Below, one piece after another: positions 49,336-57,701 of a stretch of DNA of 64,000 nucleotides. Source of the stretch: Patulibacter minatonensis DSM 18081 (GTDB taxonomy: Bacteria > Actinomycetota > Thermoleophilia > Solirubrobacterales > Solirubrobacteraceae); NCBI RefSeq assembly GCF_000519325.1, contig NZ_KI912613.1, positions 145,631-209,630 on the forward strand, written 5' to 3'. Made by a program: the position numbers and the translations under genes. Position 1 is the stretch's first letter. The number at the start of each line of letters is the position of its first letter. Below the pieces are notes generated by a model. That model did not search any database. It was not told where the DNA came from and worked only from the letters and a program-made list of their open reading frames with translations.

Positions 49336-50787
49336 TCAGGCCGGAACGTCCGCGCCGCGGATGTCCCGCGCGATCCGCTCGGCGATCGCGACGGTGGTGA
49401 GGTGCGTGTTGGCGCGGGGCACGTCGGGCATGACCGAGGCGTCGGCGACGCGCAGCCCGGTGGTCCCGAGGACCCGGCCGCGAACGTCGACGACCGCGCG
49501 GGGATCGTCCGGCGCGCCCATGCGGCAGGTCCCGACCGGGTGCACGTAGTTCGTGACCGCGGCGCGGAGGAAGCCGTCGACGTCGGTGAGCGACGCGAGC
49601 GGCTCCTCCCCGGCGAGGGCGACGTCGCAGATGGCGCTGATGGCCGGCTGCTGCACGAGGTCGCGCGCGCGGAGGACGCCGTCGCGGAGCCGCTCCAGGT
49701 CGCGCGGGTCCGACAGCATGCGGAGCTCGACGACGGGGTCCGCGTGCGGGTCGTCGGAGGTCAGCGACACCCGACCGCGCGAGAAGACCTGGGTGGCGGC
49801 GACGTAGAGGCCGCCGACGCCGGCGGTCTCGGGCTCCAGGCCGACCATCCCGAGCGGCAGCATCTGCATGTCGGCCTCGCCGGCCCCGGCGAGGCCCGAG
49901 CTGTAGCGCAGGAGCCCGCCCACGACCGGCCCCGTGGGATCGGCGCGACCGGCGTCGTTCAGCACCAGGACGATCGGCGCGGCCGGGTGGTCGATCAGGT
50001 TCTCGCCGACGGGGAGGTGCTCGCCAAGGCCCGATCGCAGCAGGATCGCGGGCGTGTGCATCGTGCCGGCGCAGACGACGACCTCGTCGGCGTGGAGCTC
50101 CTCGCCGTCGGCGAGTCGGACGCCGAGCGCCCGTCCGTCGTCGAGCAGGATCCGGTCGACGGGCGCCTCCCCGCGGATCTCGAGGTTCGGGCGTGTGCGC
50201 GCAGGGTCCAGGTAGACGTCGTTGGTGCTCCGCCGCCCGTGGTCGTCGATCGTCAGCGCCGCGGGACTGAAGCCGATCGCGCCCGGGGCGTCGTGGTCGG
50301 GCGCGAAGCCGTACCCGAGGGCGGCCGAGGCGTCCCGCACGGCGCGGTCCAGCGGGTGCCACCGGTCGTCCGGGAGCCGCGTCTTCGGCACCGTGACGTC
50401 CTCGACGGCGTCGAACTCCCGCGCCATCGACTCCGGTCCCCACCCCTGGCACCCGAGCTCGGACTCCCACCGCGCGTAGTCCTCCGGCAGCCCGCGGATC
50501 GCGACCAGCGCGTTGACCGCGGAGCTCCCGCCGACGCCGCGGCCGCGCAGGTACGGCATCGGCTCCTGGCCGTCGGCGTGCACGGCCGTGAGCGTCGGCC
50601 ACACCCGGCCGGGCTCGCCGCACGCCGCCCAGAAGTTCACGCCGGCGACCCCGGCGGGCGTCCCGGCCCCGTCGTGGTCGGGCCCGGCCTCGAGCAGCAG
50701 GACCGAGGCGTCCGGATCCTCCGAGAGCCGCGCCGCGACGGCGGCGCCCCCGGATCCGGCACCGACGACGATGAAGTGACGACCCAT
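49336..50787 (-). CDS. GMC-family FAD-dependent oxidoreductase
   Basis: A 483-residue flavoenzyme. The Rossmann FAD loop FIVVGAGSGGAAVAARLSED begins at residue 4 and GMC signature 1 is YLRGRGVGGSSAVNALVAIR. Signature 2 reads CAGTMHTPAILLRSGLG (usual G-A-x-x-S-P-x-L-L). The catalytic region is YVHPVGTCRMG with His, ending in DVPRANTHLTTVAIAERIA. The Asn-Thr-His of that last motif replaces the common Asn-Pro. Family members oxidise alcohols such as choline, glucose or aromatic alcohols; the substrate here is unknown. Not glycosylated or secreted: no signal peptide is seen. Confidence 0.88.
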   Translation of the reverse strand: MGRHFIVVGAGSGGAAVAARLSEDPDASVLLLEAGPDHDGAGTPAGVAGVNFWAACGEPGRVWPTLTAVHADGQEPMPYLRGRGVGGSSAVNALVAIRGLPEDYARWESELGCQGWGPESMAREFDAVEDVTVPKTRLPDDRWHPLDRAVRDASAALGYGFAPDHDAPGAIGFSPAALTIDDHGRRSTNDVYLDPARTRPNLEIRGEAPVDRILLDDGRALGVRLADGEELHADEVVVCAGTMHTPAILLRSGLGEHLPVGENLIDHPAAPIVLVLNDAGRADPTGPVVGGLLRYSSGLAGAGEADMQMLPLGMVGLEPETAGVGGLYVAATQVFSRGRVSLTSDDPHADPVVELRMLSDPRDLERLRDGVLRARDLVQQPAISAICDVALAGEEPLASLTDVDGFLRAAVTNYVHPVGTCRMGAPDDPRAVVDVRGRVLGTTGLRVADASVMPDVPRANTHLTTVAIAERIARDIRGADVPA

Positions 50788-50978
50788 GACCCAGCCTAGT
50801 TCGGTGGCGGCGACGGGCGCCATCGTCCGGGCGGCGGGGATCCGTCTCCCGGTCGGGCAGGACGTCGACGTCGCCACCATCGTTCTCCGGCAGGAGCCGC
50901 CGGGACGATCGGACGGGCCGAGGCGAGCAGGCCGTGGCCCGATGCCGAGACGTCCTCGAAGGGCGTTACGGTCGTCGC

Positions 50979-51496
50979 ATGTCATCCACGAGCGCGCGTC
51001 GCGCCCTTCCCGCTCTCCTCATCACCGCCGGACTGGCCGTCGCCGGCTGCGGCAGCGACAGCGGCGGGGTGACGAGGCGACGTACGTGAAGACGTACGAG
51101 GCGTCCTGCAAGAAGATCGTCGACGCCACGAAGGAGCTCACGACCTCGTCGTCGAGCCTGGCCGCGCAGGCCGGCAGCGATCCCGAGAAGGCGGTCACGG
51201 CGTTCAAGGACGCGGCCACCAAGCTGTTCGACACGTTCGGTTCGGAGCTGAAGACGCTCGCCGACGCGAAGGCACCGGACAAGTTCGCCGACTTCCAGGA
51301 CTCGATCAAGGACTCGAGCGACAAGACCGACGACGCGATCGCGAAGGCCAAGAGCGAGGTCTCGAACATCAAGTCGCTGCAGGACATCTCGGGCCTCGGC
51401 GAGAAGCTCGACGGGATCAACATCGACGGCGGCAAGGATCTGCCGAAGGAGCTCGCCGAGAAGGCGCCGTCGTGCGCCACGCTGGACCGCCAGTAG
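50979..51496 (+). pseudogene. lipoprotein gene with a frameshift after the signal peptide
   Basis: From ATG 50979 one frame encodes a complete lipoprotein signal (RRALPALLITAGLAVAGCGS) but stops after about 33 codons. The frame two bases on starts exactly there with DEATYVKTYEASCKKIVDAT and continues to 51496. The body is a soluble helical domain of about 140 residues ending in CATLDRQ. Inserting one G in the GGGG run at 51066-51069 would join the two parts. It could be a real mutation, a sequencing error in a homopolymer, or (less likely) recoding. The body resembles no family I can name. Confidence 0.7.
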
Positions 51497-51545
51497 ACGC
51501 GCACTCCGAGGTCCCGGCAGTCGATCGGTATGCCGGACGCCGTCC

Positions 51546-51893
51546 CTAGAGGGCGAGGTGGAGGCGGAGGGCCTCGTCGATCTCGCCCATCACGTCTGCC
51601 GGGAGGTGGGCCAACGTCGGCCCGAGACGGTCGACGGAGATCGAACGGACCTGCTCGGCCTGCGCCTTCGAGTCCACTCGGAGGCCCGAGCGCTCTACAG
51701 GAAGCAGCACCTGGAACGGGTAGATCCGGCGGACGTTGCTCGTGACCGGCACGACCGTCACCACCCCGCGCCCCAGTCGGGCAGCGGTCGCGTTCGCGCG
51801 GTCGTTGCTGACGAGGACGACGGGGCGACGCTTGTCCGCCTCGCTGGATCGAGCCGGATCGAGGTTCGCGAGTCGGACCTCACCCCGCCGCAT
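51546..51893 (-). CDS. MazF/PemK-family toxin (endoribonuclease)
   Basis: A 115-residue toxin starting [20 protein letters not shown] and continuing [13 protein letters not shown], the standard MazF opening in which the R-P-x-x-x-V/I strand carries the catalytic Arg. [19 protein letters not shown] holds the T-S pair (family: P-x-T-S) and [13 protein letters not shown] the next conserved block. MazF toxins cleave mRNA at short sequences. Its start overlaps the antitoxin stop by 14 bases, the classic antitoxin-first order. Confidence 0.9.
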   Translation of the reverse strand: MRRGEVRLANLDPARSSEADKRRPVVLVSNDRANATAARLGRGVVTVVPVTSNVRRIYPFQVLLPVERSGLRVDSKAQAEQVRSISVDRLGPTLAHLPADVMGEIDEALRLHLAL

Positions 51894-52110
51894 CGCCGAC
51901 CCCGTCACCGGTGGACGATTCCCAGACCGCGCGCTCGCCGGAGGACTCCCAGTCGTCCCACGCGTCCGCGTAGTCCTGCTCGAGCTCCGCCGTTCGGAGG
52001 AGCCGGATCGCGTGCTGGACCGCAGCGGAGCGTGAAGGCAACCCTGAGGTCCGGGCGAACCGATCGAGCTCGGCGACGTCGTCGGCGGAGAGGCTGACAC
52101 TGACCTTCAT
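51880..52110 (-). CDS. ribbon-helix-helix antitoxin of the MazF toxin
   Basis: A 76-residue antitoxin. Residues 1-40 form a ribbon-helix-helix DNA-binding domain ([20 protein letters not shown], then [13 protein letters not shown]). The acidic C-terminal half ([20 protein letters not shown]) is the toxin-binding tail. A perfect 16-bp palindrome lies eight bases upstream of the ATG and is probably its own operator. The gene overlaps the downstream toxin. Confidence 0.85.
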   Translation of the reverse strand: MKVSVSLSADDVAELDRFARTSGLPSRSAAVQHAIRLLRTAELEQDYADAWDDWESSGERAVWESSTGDGVGDAAG

Positions 52111-52118
52111 ACCGTCGA

Positions 52119-52134
52119 TGCTACTCGAGTAGCA
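52119..52134. promoter_or_regulatory. perfect 16-bp palindrome, probable antitoxin operator
   Basis: TGCTACTCGAGTAGCA is fully symmetric and sits just before the antitoxin start. Ribbon-helix-helix antitoxins typically autoregulate through such sites. Confidence 0.7.
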
Positions 52135-52349
52135 ACGGCTGACAGCCCCGTCCGCAAGCCCTCGTCGGTGGAGTCCGACACGAGCTCGACCGCGAACGCG
52201 TTCCGTCCCGCAACGGAATGCTGGCCGGACGCCGCGAGGCCGCGGCCGGCCCACGCTCCCGGCCAGCCGATGCGTCCGGATTCGATCGTCTATCGGGCAG
52301 CCGGCGGACGAGCCGTGGTTCCAGCGGAACAGGCGTTCGAGGTGAACAC

Positions 52350-52751
52350 TCAATCCTGGTAGTCCTCGAACTCCCAGGCCGCGAAGCGCCCGACGCGCTC
52401 CGCGACCGCCTGCCACGTCCCGGCGGTACAGGCATTGACGCGTGTCTCGAGGTACTGCCGGACGTCACCGAAGGACGTTCCCGGTGACACCAGCACGTGA
52501 TGCCGCAAGCCGATCGGGCGATCGTCGGCCCGATCGGCCAGCCACGCCAGATTGCAGACAGTGACGGCGAACAGGTCCGCGCCATCTTCGTCATCCGCGG
52601 GTCCTACGGACAGCTCCAGCAAGATCGAAGTCGGCTCCGACGGGCACAGCCAGCAGTCGAGATCCTCGACGTCCGGGCTATCGACGGCCGAGCTCCGGGG
52701 AGCGATAGGCACCGACCAACTATCTCGCTTCTCGCCGTCACGCCGGTCCAT
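52350..52751 (-). CDS. Imm8-like immunity protein
   Basis: A 133-residue protein. [20 protein letters not shown] opens the domain, [20 protein letters not shown] is the central strand and [20 protein letters not shown] the end. This order, with V-C-x-x-x-W-L and the terminal W-E-F-E-D-Y, matches the Imm8 family of immunity proteins to contact-dependent or polymorphic toxins. No polymorphic toxin is adjacent; the gene is flanked by two MazEF-type modules. The start at ATG 52751 is provisional. The 215-bp gap to the palindrome holds no convincing gene. Confidence 0.65.
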   Translation of the reverse strand: MDRRDGEKRDSWSVPIAPRSSAVDSPDVEDLDCWLCPSEPTSILLELSVGPADDEDGADLFAVTVCNLAWLADRADDRPIGLRHHVLVSPGTSFGDVRQYLETRVNACTAGTWQAVAERVGRFAAWEFEDYQD

Positions 52752-52822
52752 CGTCGTCTCAGCGACGATCGTCTGCGGGGACCCCGGCCGCCAGGTGCAT
52801 CCCACTGCGGTACCGTTTTGGG

Positions 52823-53056
52823 ATGAGCAAGCAGGTCGCGGTCCGCCTTCCCGACGAGCTCGTCGCATTCGTCGATGGCCTGATCGCCGACGGCGACGCC
52901 CCGAGCCGCGCGTTCGTCGTCACCCGTGCCCTGGAGCGCGAACGGCGGCGGGCTGTCGCCGCCCGGGACGCCGAAATCCTCGCCCGCGCTGAGCCCGACA
53001 CCGACATGGACGCCCTCGCCGAACATGCGTCGTCGATCGGGATCGACCTCGAGTAG
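52823..53056 (+). CDS. ribbon-helix-helix antitoxin
   Basis: A 77-residue antitoxin: RHH domain MSKQVAVRLPDELVAFVDGL with the second helix SRAFVVTRALERERRRA, then an acidic tail (DTDMDALAEHASSIGIDLE). It overlaps the next gene by one base. This second module is on the opposite strand from the first and has an unrelated sequence, so it is not a simple duplicate. Confidence 0.85.
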   Translation: MSKQVAVRLPDELVAFVDGLIADGDAPSRAFVVTRALERERRRAVAARDAEILARAEPDTDMDALAEHASSIGIDLE

Positions 53057-53355
53057 TGCGGCCGATCCACCTCGCTGATCTCGACCGGACCCGGCCGGTC
53101 CTTGTCCTCACCCGGGAGCTCGTCCGCCCGCACCTCACACGAGTGACCGTCGCGCCGATCACCACCACCATCCGCGGCCTGTCCACCGAGCTCCCGGTCG
53201 GCCCCGCCAACGGTCTCGACACCGCGAGCGTCGTCAACTGCGACAACATCGCGACGATCCCGGCCGCAACACTGGGCCGCCAGATCGGCCTCCTCCTCGC
53301 CGACCAAGAGCTCGAGCTCACGGCAGCGATCCGAGCAGCCTTCGATCTCGACTGA
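53056..53355 (+). CDS. MazF/PemK-family toxin, second module
   Basis: A 99-residue toxin from GTG 53056, one base overlapping the antitoxin stop. VRPIHLADLDRTRPVLVLTR contains the R-P-x-L-V-L-T strand; VTVAPITTTIRGLSTELPVG has the P-x-T/S region and conserved Arg; VVNCDNIATIPAATLGRQIG the last family block. It resembles the mycobacterial MazF group of short toxins. Its target sequence cannot be predicted. Confidence 0.88.
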   Translation: MRPIHLADLDRTRPVLVLTRELVRPHLTRVTVAPITTTIRGLSTELPVGPANGLDTASVVNCDNIATIPAATLGRQIGLLLADQELELTAAIRAAFDLD

Positions 53356-53449
53356 CGTCGTCCCACAGCCGATCGTCTGGCGGGACGCCGGCGCACGCCG
53401 TGGGCACCGCGACGCCCCGCGAGGTGATCGCTGGGATCCACCGCAGCTA

Positions 53450-53479
53450 TTGACACCAAAGATGTCTACTTGGCATGAT
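53450..53479 (+). promoter_or_regulatory. sigma70-type promoter for a leaderless marR-like transcript, with operator dyad
   Basis: TTGACA (53450-53455) and CATGAT (53474-53479) are 18 bp apart. Transcription would start about seven bases on, at or next to ATG 53487. An imperfect dyad CCAA/TTGG with further symmetric matches (53456-53473) fills the spacer and is a likely binding site for the encoded MarR protein. Confidence 0.55.
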
Positions 53480-53486
53480 TGCTGTC

Positions 53487-53987
53487 ATGTCCAGTGCGGT
53501 TGACCTCTACGCGGTGTTGCGCCTGGTGCGGCCGCTGCACCAGTACGCGGCCAAGGCGGTGGCCGATCAGCTCGCCGACGAGCAGATCACGATGGCGATG
53601 CGGGCGGTCCTCGAGCGTCTGCGGGACGGTGGGCCGCAGCCGGTCCCGCAGCTCGCGCGGTCGTTGTGGCTGGACCGACAGCCCGTCCAGCGCGTCGTCG
53701 ATCTCGCACGGGAGCTGGAACTCGTGGAGACCCGGGAGAACCCGGCCCACCAGCGGTCCCCGCTGATCGTGCTGACCGACGCCGGCCGAGCCGCGTTCGC
53801 GCGGATCCACGATGCCGAGCTGCAGAACCTCACCGCGCTGGCCGACACGCTGGATCCCGCGGAGGTCGCCTCCGCGGTCCGCGTGATCGAAGCGTTGACC
53901 GAGCACCTGCGCGAGGAGGCCTCGCGCGGAGCCCCCGACCACGGCTGGTCCGTCCCCGGACCACGACCCGGCGAGGAGATCCGATGA
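53487..53987 (+). CDS. MarR family transcriptional regulator
   Basis: A 166-residue winged-helix regulator. Domain blocks: LYAVLRLVRPLHQYAAKAVA, ITMAMRAVLERLRDGGPQPV, QLARSLWLDRQPVQRVVDLA and the wing LVETRENPAHQRSPLIVLTD. I chose ATG 53487, which coincides with the predicted transcript start; ATG 53475 lies inside the promoter. The TGA overlaps the ATG of the hydrolase gene, so the two form an operon and the hydrolase substrate may relate to the ligand. Confidence 0.85.
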   Translation: MSSAVDLYAVLRLVRPLHQYAAKAVADQLADEQITMAMRAVLERLRDGGPQPVPQLARSLWLDRQPVQRVVDLARELELVETRENPAHQRSPLIVLTDAGRAAFARIHDAELQNLTALADTLDPAEVASAVRVIEALTEHLREEASRGAPDHGWSVPGPRPGEEIR

Positions 53988-54799
53988 GCACGCACACCCT
54001 GAACGTCCCCGACGGACACCTCGCCTACGCTCGCGAGGGCTCCGGACCGCCGATCGTGCTGCTGCACGGCGGCGCGCTGGACCACCACCTCTGGGACCCG
54101 CAGGTCCCCGCGCTGGCCCCCCGGTTCACGGTCGTGCGTCCCGACCTGCGCGGACACGGACGCTCGTCGACGCCGACCACGCCGTTTCGTCACTGCGACG
54201 ACGTCGCCGCCCTGATCCGGCAGATCGACCTCGGCCCGGCGATCGTCGTCGGGCTCTCGCTCGGCGCCGGGACCGCGACGGACCTCGCCCTCGAGCACCC
54301 CGGGCTGGTCGGCCGGCTGGTCCTCAGCGGCGCCGGCGGCGACAGCGCCCCGCAGTTCCGCGACCCGTGGCTGGTCGCCACCGTCGCCGAGTGGAACCGC
54401 GCCGCGGAGGCCGCGGACGCAGAGGCCTGGGTCGACGTCTTCCTCCGGATCGGCGCCGGACCGCACCGCACGCCCGCCGACCTCGATCCCGCAGTCGTCG
54501 ACTACCTGCGCCGGACCGCGATGCAGACCGTGATCGACCACGTCCGCCCCGACGCCGTGGCCCCCACCGCCCTGCCGGGTGCCATCGACCGGCTCGCCGA
54601 GATCGACGTGCCGGTCCGCTCGATCGACGGGGAACTGGACGCCGCCGACCACCTGCGGCTCCCTCGTGAGGTGACCACCGCCGTCACCGACGGCGCCAGC
54701 ACGACCGTGCCCGACAGCGCGCACTACCCCAACCTCGAACGACCCGACCACTTCAACGAGACGCTCTTGGCCTTCGGGCTCAGCACCGCACCCGAATGA
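53984..54799 (+). CDS. alpha/beta hydrolase
   Basis: A 271-residue alpha/beta-hydrolase. The oxyanion region is IVLLHGGALDHHLWDPQVPA, the nucleophile elbow VVGLSLGAGT (G-L-S-L-G), the acid probably Asp in SIDGELDAAD and the base His in VPDSAHYPNLERPD. The lid is short. It probably cleaves an ester, lactone or similar small molecule in the cytosol. ATGA-coupled to the MarR gene. Confidence 0.88.
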   Translation: MSTHTLNVPDGHLAYAREGSGPPIVLLHGGALDHHLWDPQVPALAPRFTVVRPDLRGHGRSSTPTTPFRHCDDVAALIRQIDLGPAIVVGLSLGAGTATDLALEHPGLVGRLVLSGAGGDSAPQFRDPWLVATVAEWNRAAEAADAEAWVDVFLRIGAGPHRTPADLDPAVVDYLRRTAMQTVIDHVRPDAVAPTALPGAIDRLAEIDVPVRSIDGELDAADHLRLPREVTTAVTDGASTTVPDSAHYPNLERPDHFNETLLAFGLSTAPE

Positions 54800-54902
54800 C
54801 CGGAACGGATCGCTTGGGGTCCTCGGTGCCCGTGCGCAATGCCGTCCTTGTCCCGGTCCGGTGCGATGGAGGGCCGTGGCCGGCGGGCGATAGCGTCGGG
54901 GG

Positions 54903-55919
54903 ATGCCCGAGTTTCAGCGACGGTCGTGTGCGTATGGGGAGAACGCCGTGCAGCGACCGGCGGCGCTGGTCTGGAGTGCGGGTGACGATCCGTTGGCGAT
55001 CGACAGGTTCGAGCTGGTCGACGGGGCGGCGCCCAGCTTCAACAACCTGATCGAGGTCGACCGGCAGCTGCAGACGCTCACCCACATCGCCGCCGCGCGC
55101 GACGTCGCCGGTCTCCCGGTCGGTGCGGTGGCGGTGGGGACCAAGCACGGCAACGCGTGCGGTGTCGGGATCGACGCCTCGCCCGTGCGGGCGGTGCAGC
55201 GGATGCTCGAGGGTGATCCGCGCGCGATCTTCGGCGGCTCGGTGATGCTGAACGTCGTGGTCGACGAGCAGCTCGCCTCGGTCCTCACCGATCACGCGAC
55301 CGAGACCAGGCGCCTGCTGGACGTCGTCGTCGCACCGTCGTTCACGGATAAAGCGGTCGAACTGCTCGCACGCAAGCACGGGAAGTGCCGGCTGCTGGCC
55401 AACCGCGCGCTCGGGTCGCTCGATCGCGGATCGGTGGACGACGCGACCCGGACGCGGTACGTCCGCGGCGGGCACCTCGAGCAGCCCAACTACACGTTCG
55501 TCCTCGATCTCGACGCGCCGGACGTCGAGCGTTCCGGGACGCTCACGGATCAGCACGCCGAGGACCTGTTGCTGGCCTGGGCGATCGGGAGCACCAGCAA
55601 CTCCAACACCGTCACGCTGGTCCGGGACGGTCAGCTGCTGGGCAACGGTGTCGGGCAACAGGACCGGGTCGGCTGCTGCACCCTCGCGGTGCAGCGCGCG
55701 ACGACGGCCGGTCACCGGACGGAGGGGTGCGTCGCGTACTCCGACAGCTACTTCCCGTTCCCCGACGGTCCGGAGGTGTTGATCGACGCGGGGGTCTCTG
55801 TGGTGTTCTCCACCACCGGATCGGTCCGCGACGAGCTCGTCCGCCAGACCTTCGCCGACGCGAACGTCGCGGTCCGCCAGCTCCCCGACGCCCTCGCGCG
55901 GGGATTCTTCGGCCACTGA
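54903..55919 (+). CDS. stand-alone AICAR transformylase-like protein (PurH C-terminal domain)
   Basis: A 338-residue protein corresponding to the formyltransferase half of PurH. Family blocks: ELVDGAAPSFNNLIEVDRQL, VGTKHGNACGVGIDASPVRA (usual K-H-x-N-P-C-G with Pro changed to Ala), FGGSVMLNVVVDEQLAS, AWAIGSTSNSNTVTLV (usual K-x-x-K-S-N-A) and SDSYFPFPDGPEV. The IMP-cyclohydrolase domain is absent and the length suits a single transformylase domain. Substitutions at active-site positions leave the activity open; it may formylate AICAR with formyl-THF or have a related role. Confidence 0.8.
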   Translation: MPEFQRRSCAYGENAVQRPAALVWSAGDDPLAIDRFELVDGAAPSFNNLIEVDRQLQTLTHIAAARDVAGLPVGAVAVGTKHGNACGVGIDASPVRAVQRMLEGDPRAIFGGSVMLNVVVDEQLASVLTDHATETRRLLDVVVAPSFTDKAVELLARKHGKCRLLANRALGSLDRGSVDDATRTRYVRGGHLEQPNYTFVLDLDAPDVERSGTLTDQHAEDLLLAWAIGSTSNSNTVTLVRDGQLLGNGVGQQDRVGCCTLAVQRATTAGHRTEGCVAYSDSYFPFPDGPEVLIDAGVSVVFSTTGSVRDELVRQTFADANVAVRQLPDALARGFFGH

Positions 55920-56036
55920 CTCGGCCGCGCGGCGATCGGCGGGCCCCGACTGACGATCGTCTACTGGTGCACCAGCGTCGTTCCGCGGACGGGTTCGGGC
56001 GGCAACGGCGTCGCGTCGTCTCTATCGGGGGGGTAG

Positions 56037-57461
56037 TCAGTAGGAGATGTCCGGGGCGCGGAGGACAGCGCTCTCGACGGGGTCGTTGGGAACCGGGGTC
56101 ACGGATGCGGTGCGGACGCCACCCGTTCCGGTCCAGGTCACGGTGTCCGCGTTGAGCTCCAGGTGGGCGGGGTCGAGTCCGTAGAGCGCGCCCGTGGGAA
56201 TCGTGTCGAGCACGCGCGCGCCGCGCGAGTCTGCGAGCCAGACGTCGATCGTTGCGGTTCCGCGACCCGTCTGGGGGACCGGGGCGCCGAACCACGCCAC
56301 GGCACCCGGGATCAGCCGGGCGGTGATCTTCGGCGCCGGAGGATCGGGCGTACTGGTGGTCTGCGCCGGGGCGGTGTCGGGTGCACCGAGGGCGATGCCC
56401 GGGGCGTACGAGAGGACGTTGGGGCGACCAGCGGGGTTGACGGCGGTGGTGTAGCTGCGGGCCTGGGGACTCGAACTGGAGGAGGCTTCCTGGAGCACGG
56501 TCGTGCCGGCGGTGCGCGCTGCGAAGTACACGTTGCTCTGGCCGTAGTCGTGCAGCGTCCCGAAGCCGTTCGTCGTCTCGACTGCGGTGTAGTCGCCGAT
56601 CGTCCGGTCGCACACGACCGTCGTGCCGACGTAGTCGGAGGCGAAGGCGTGCTCCGGGTATTCCACGAGTGACAGCGAGGTGACCGTCGCGGACCCGACC
56701 GTTCGCGGAAACGCGCCCTGCGGGGAGGGGCACCGGCCGGGTGTCGGGCGCCCGTGCCGCAGGAAGGTCCGTGCTCCGCCGACCTGCAGGTGCGTGGCGT
56801 CGATGATGCGGAGATCGCGTGCCCGCGTAGTCGCGCTGCGCGAGATCCGCAACAGGCGCTGCGGGGTCTGGGTGCGGGGCCAGAGCCAGACCCCCAGGCG
56901 CCGGCCTTCGCGCGCCATCCACGCGGCGTCGCCGGCGTCCGACACAGCGATTCGACCGGATTCAGAGGCCCGATGGGTGCTCGTCGGCACCCCGGTGCGG
57001 CGCACGCCGATCAGACGGCTTCGACGCTTCTCGCCGACGACGAGCAAGCCGCGGCGTCCGGGTTGCCAGACGCGAAGCGCGATGAACGACCCCGATGCAG
57101 AGAGTCCAACAACCCGAGAGCGACCGGTCGCCCCCGGCACGGCCGCAACGGGTTTGGCGTCGTCGCACACCGTGGCGGTGACGATGCGCCCCGACGAGCT
57201 GCGGCGCGTCACCACTCGCAGCCCGCGCCGTGCCAGCCCGGTCGGGCGCCCCACGTTCCGCGGCGTCGTGTCGTCCCCGTTCTCGTCGGGATCCTCGAAC
57301 CCGCTTGCGTACCCGGAGGTCGCCGGCAGCTGCTCGAGCCGGGGCGCGCACCTCGACGAGACCGGGGACGGCGCCGCAACGACCGCTTCCGGCGTCGCAG
57401 CCACGGACGACACCGTCCCGACGAAGACAACCACAAGGGCCCGCACACGCCGCACGCTCAT
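56037..57461 (-). CDS. secreted protein of unknown function
   Basis: A 474-residue protein with a signal peptide (RRVRALVVVFVGTVSSVAAT, cleavage near VVAAP). The mature region is beta-rich with short repeats of the form SASGSFIALRVWQPGRRGLL and SESGRIAVSDAGDAAWM, suggesting a propeller. Cysteines are few (SSRCAPRLEQ, VVCDRTIGD). No enzyme motif is visible and no family was recognised. It is convergent with the transformylase gene. Confidence 0.6.
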   Translation of the reverse strand: MSVRRVRALVVVFVGTVSSVAATPEAVVAAPSPVSSRCAPRLEQLPATSGYASGFEDPDENGDDTTPRNVGRPTGLARRGLRVVTRRSSSGRIVTATVCDDAKPVAAVPGATGRSRVVGLSASGSFIALRVWQPGRRGLLVVGEKRRSRLIGVRRTGVPTSTHRASESGRIAVSDAGDAAWMAREGRRLGVWLWPRTQTPQRLLRISRSATTRARDLRIIDATHLQVGGARTFLRHGRPTPGRCPSPQGAFPRTVGSATVTSLSLVEYPEHAFASDYVGTTVVCDRTIGDYTAVETTNGFGTLHDYGQSNVYFAARTAGTTVLQEASSSSSPQARSYTTAVNPAGRPNVLSYAPGIALGAPDTAPAQTTSTPDPPAPKITARLIPGAVAWFGAPVPQTGRGTATIDVWLADSRGARVLDTIPTGALYGLDPAHLELNADTVTWTGTGGVRTASVTPVPNDPVESAVLRAPDISY

Positions 57462-57558
57462 CTGGCGACCGTAGCGCGACACACCGCAGCGGGCTCCGAT
57501 TTGCGCGACCGACGCGCGATGCAAGCGTCTCGTTAGAGGAACGGCAGCCGGACGCGAT

Positions 57559-57597
57559 CGGAACGGGGCGGTGAGCGCCCAACGGCCACCCGTTCCG
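57559..57597. promoter_or_regulatory. inverted repeat upstream of the secreted protein gene
   Basis: CGGAACGGG and CCCGTTCCG are perfect 9-base arms with a 21-nt spacer, about 100 bp upstream of the 57461 start. It could be an operator or a terminator for the truncated gene at 57702. Confidence 0.4.
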
Positions 57598-57701
57598 CCC
57601 CGCAGACGATCGGCTATCGGGTCGAGCGTTGCCGCGTGGGGATCGGGGCTGGGAACGTGCCGCCGTCGGGGTCTGCTGAGGACCTTCCGTGGCGCCCGCC
57701 G

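Noticed and set aside
51060-51075. Programmed -1 frameshifting in the lipoprotein gene
   Set aside because: The sequence around GGCGGGGTG does not form a classical X-XXY-YYZ slippery site and no downstream pseudoknot is evident; mutation or sequencing error is simpler.
53475-53486. Upstream ATG 53475 as start of the MarR gene
   Set aside because: It lies inside the proposed -10 region; ATG 53487 coincides with the predicted transcript start.
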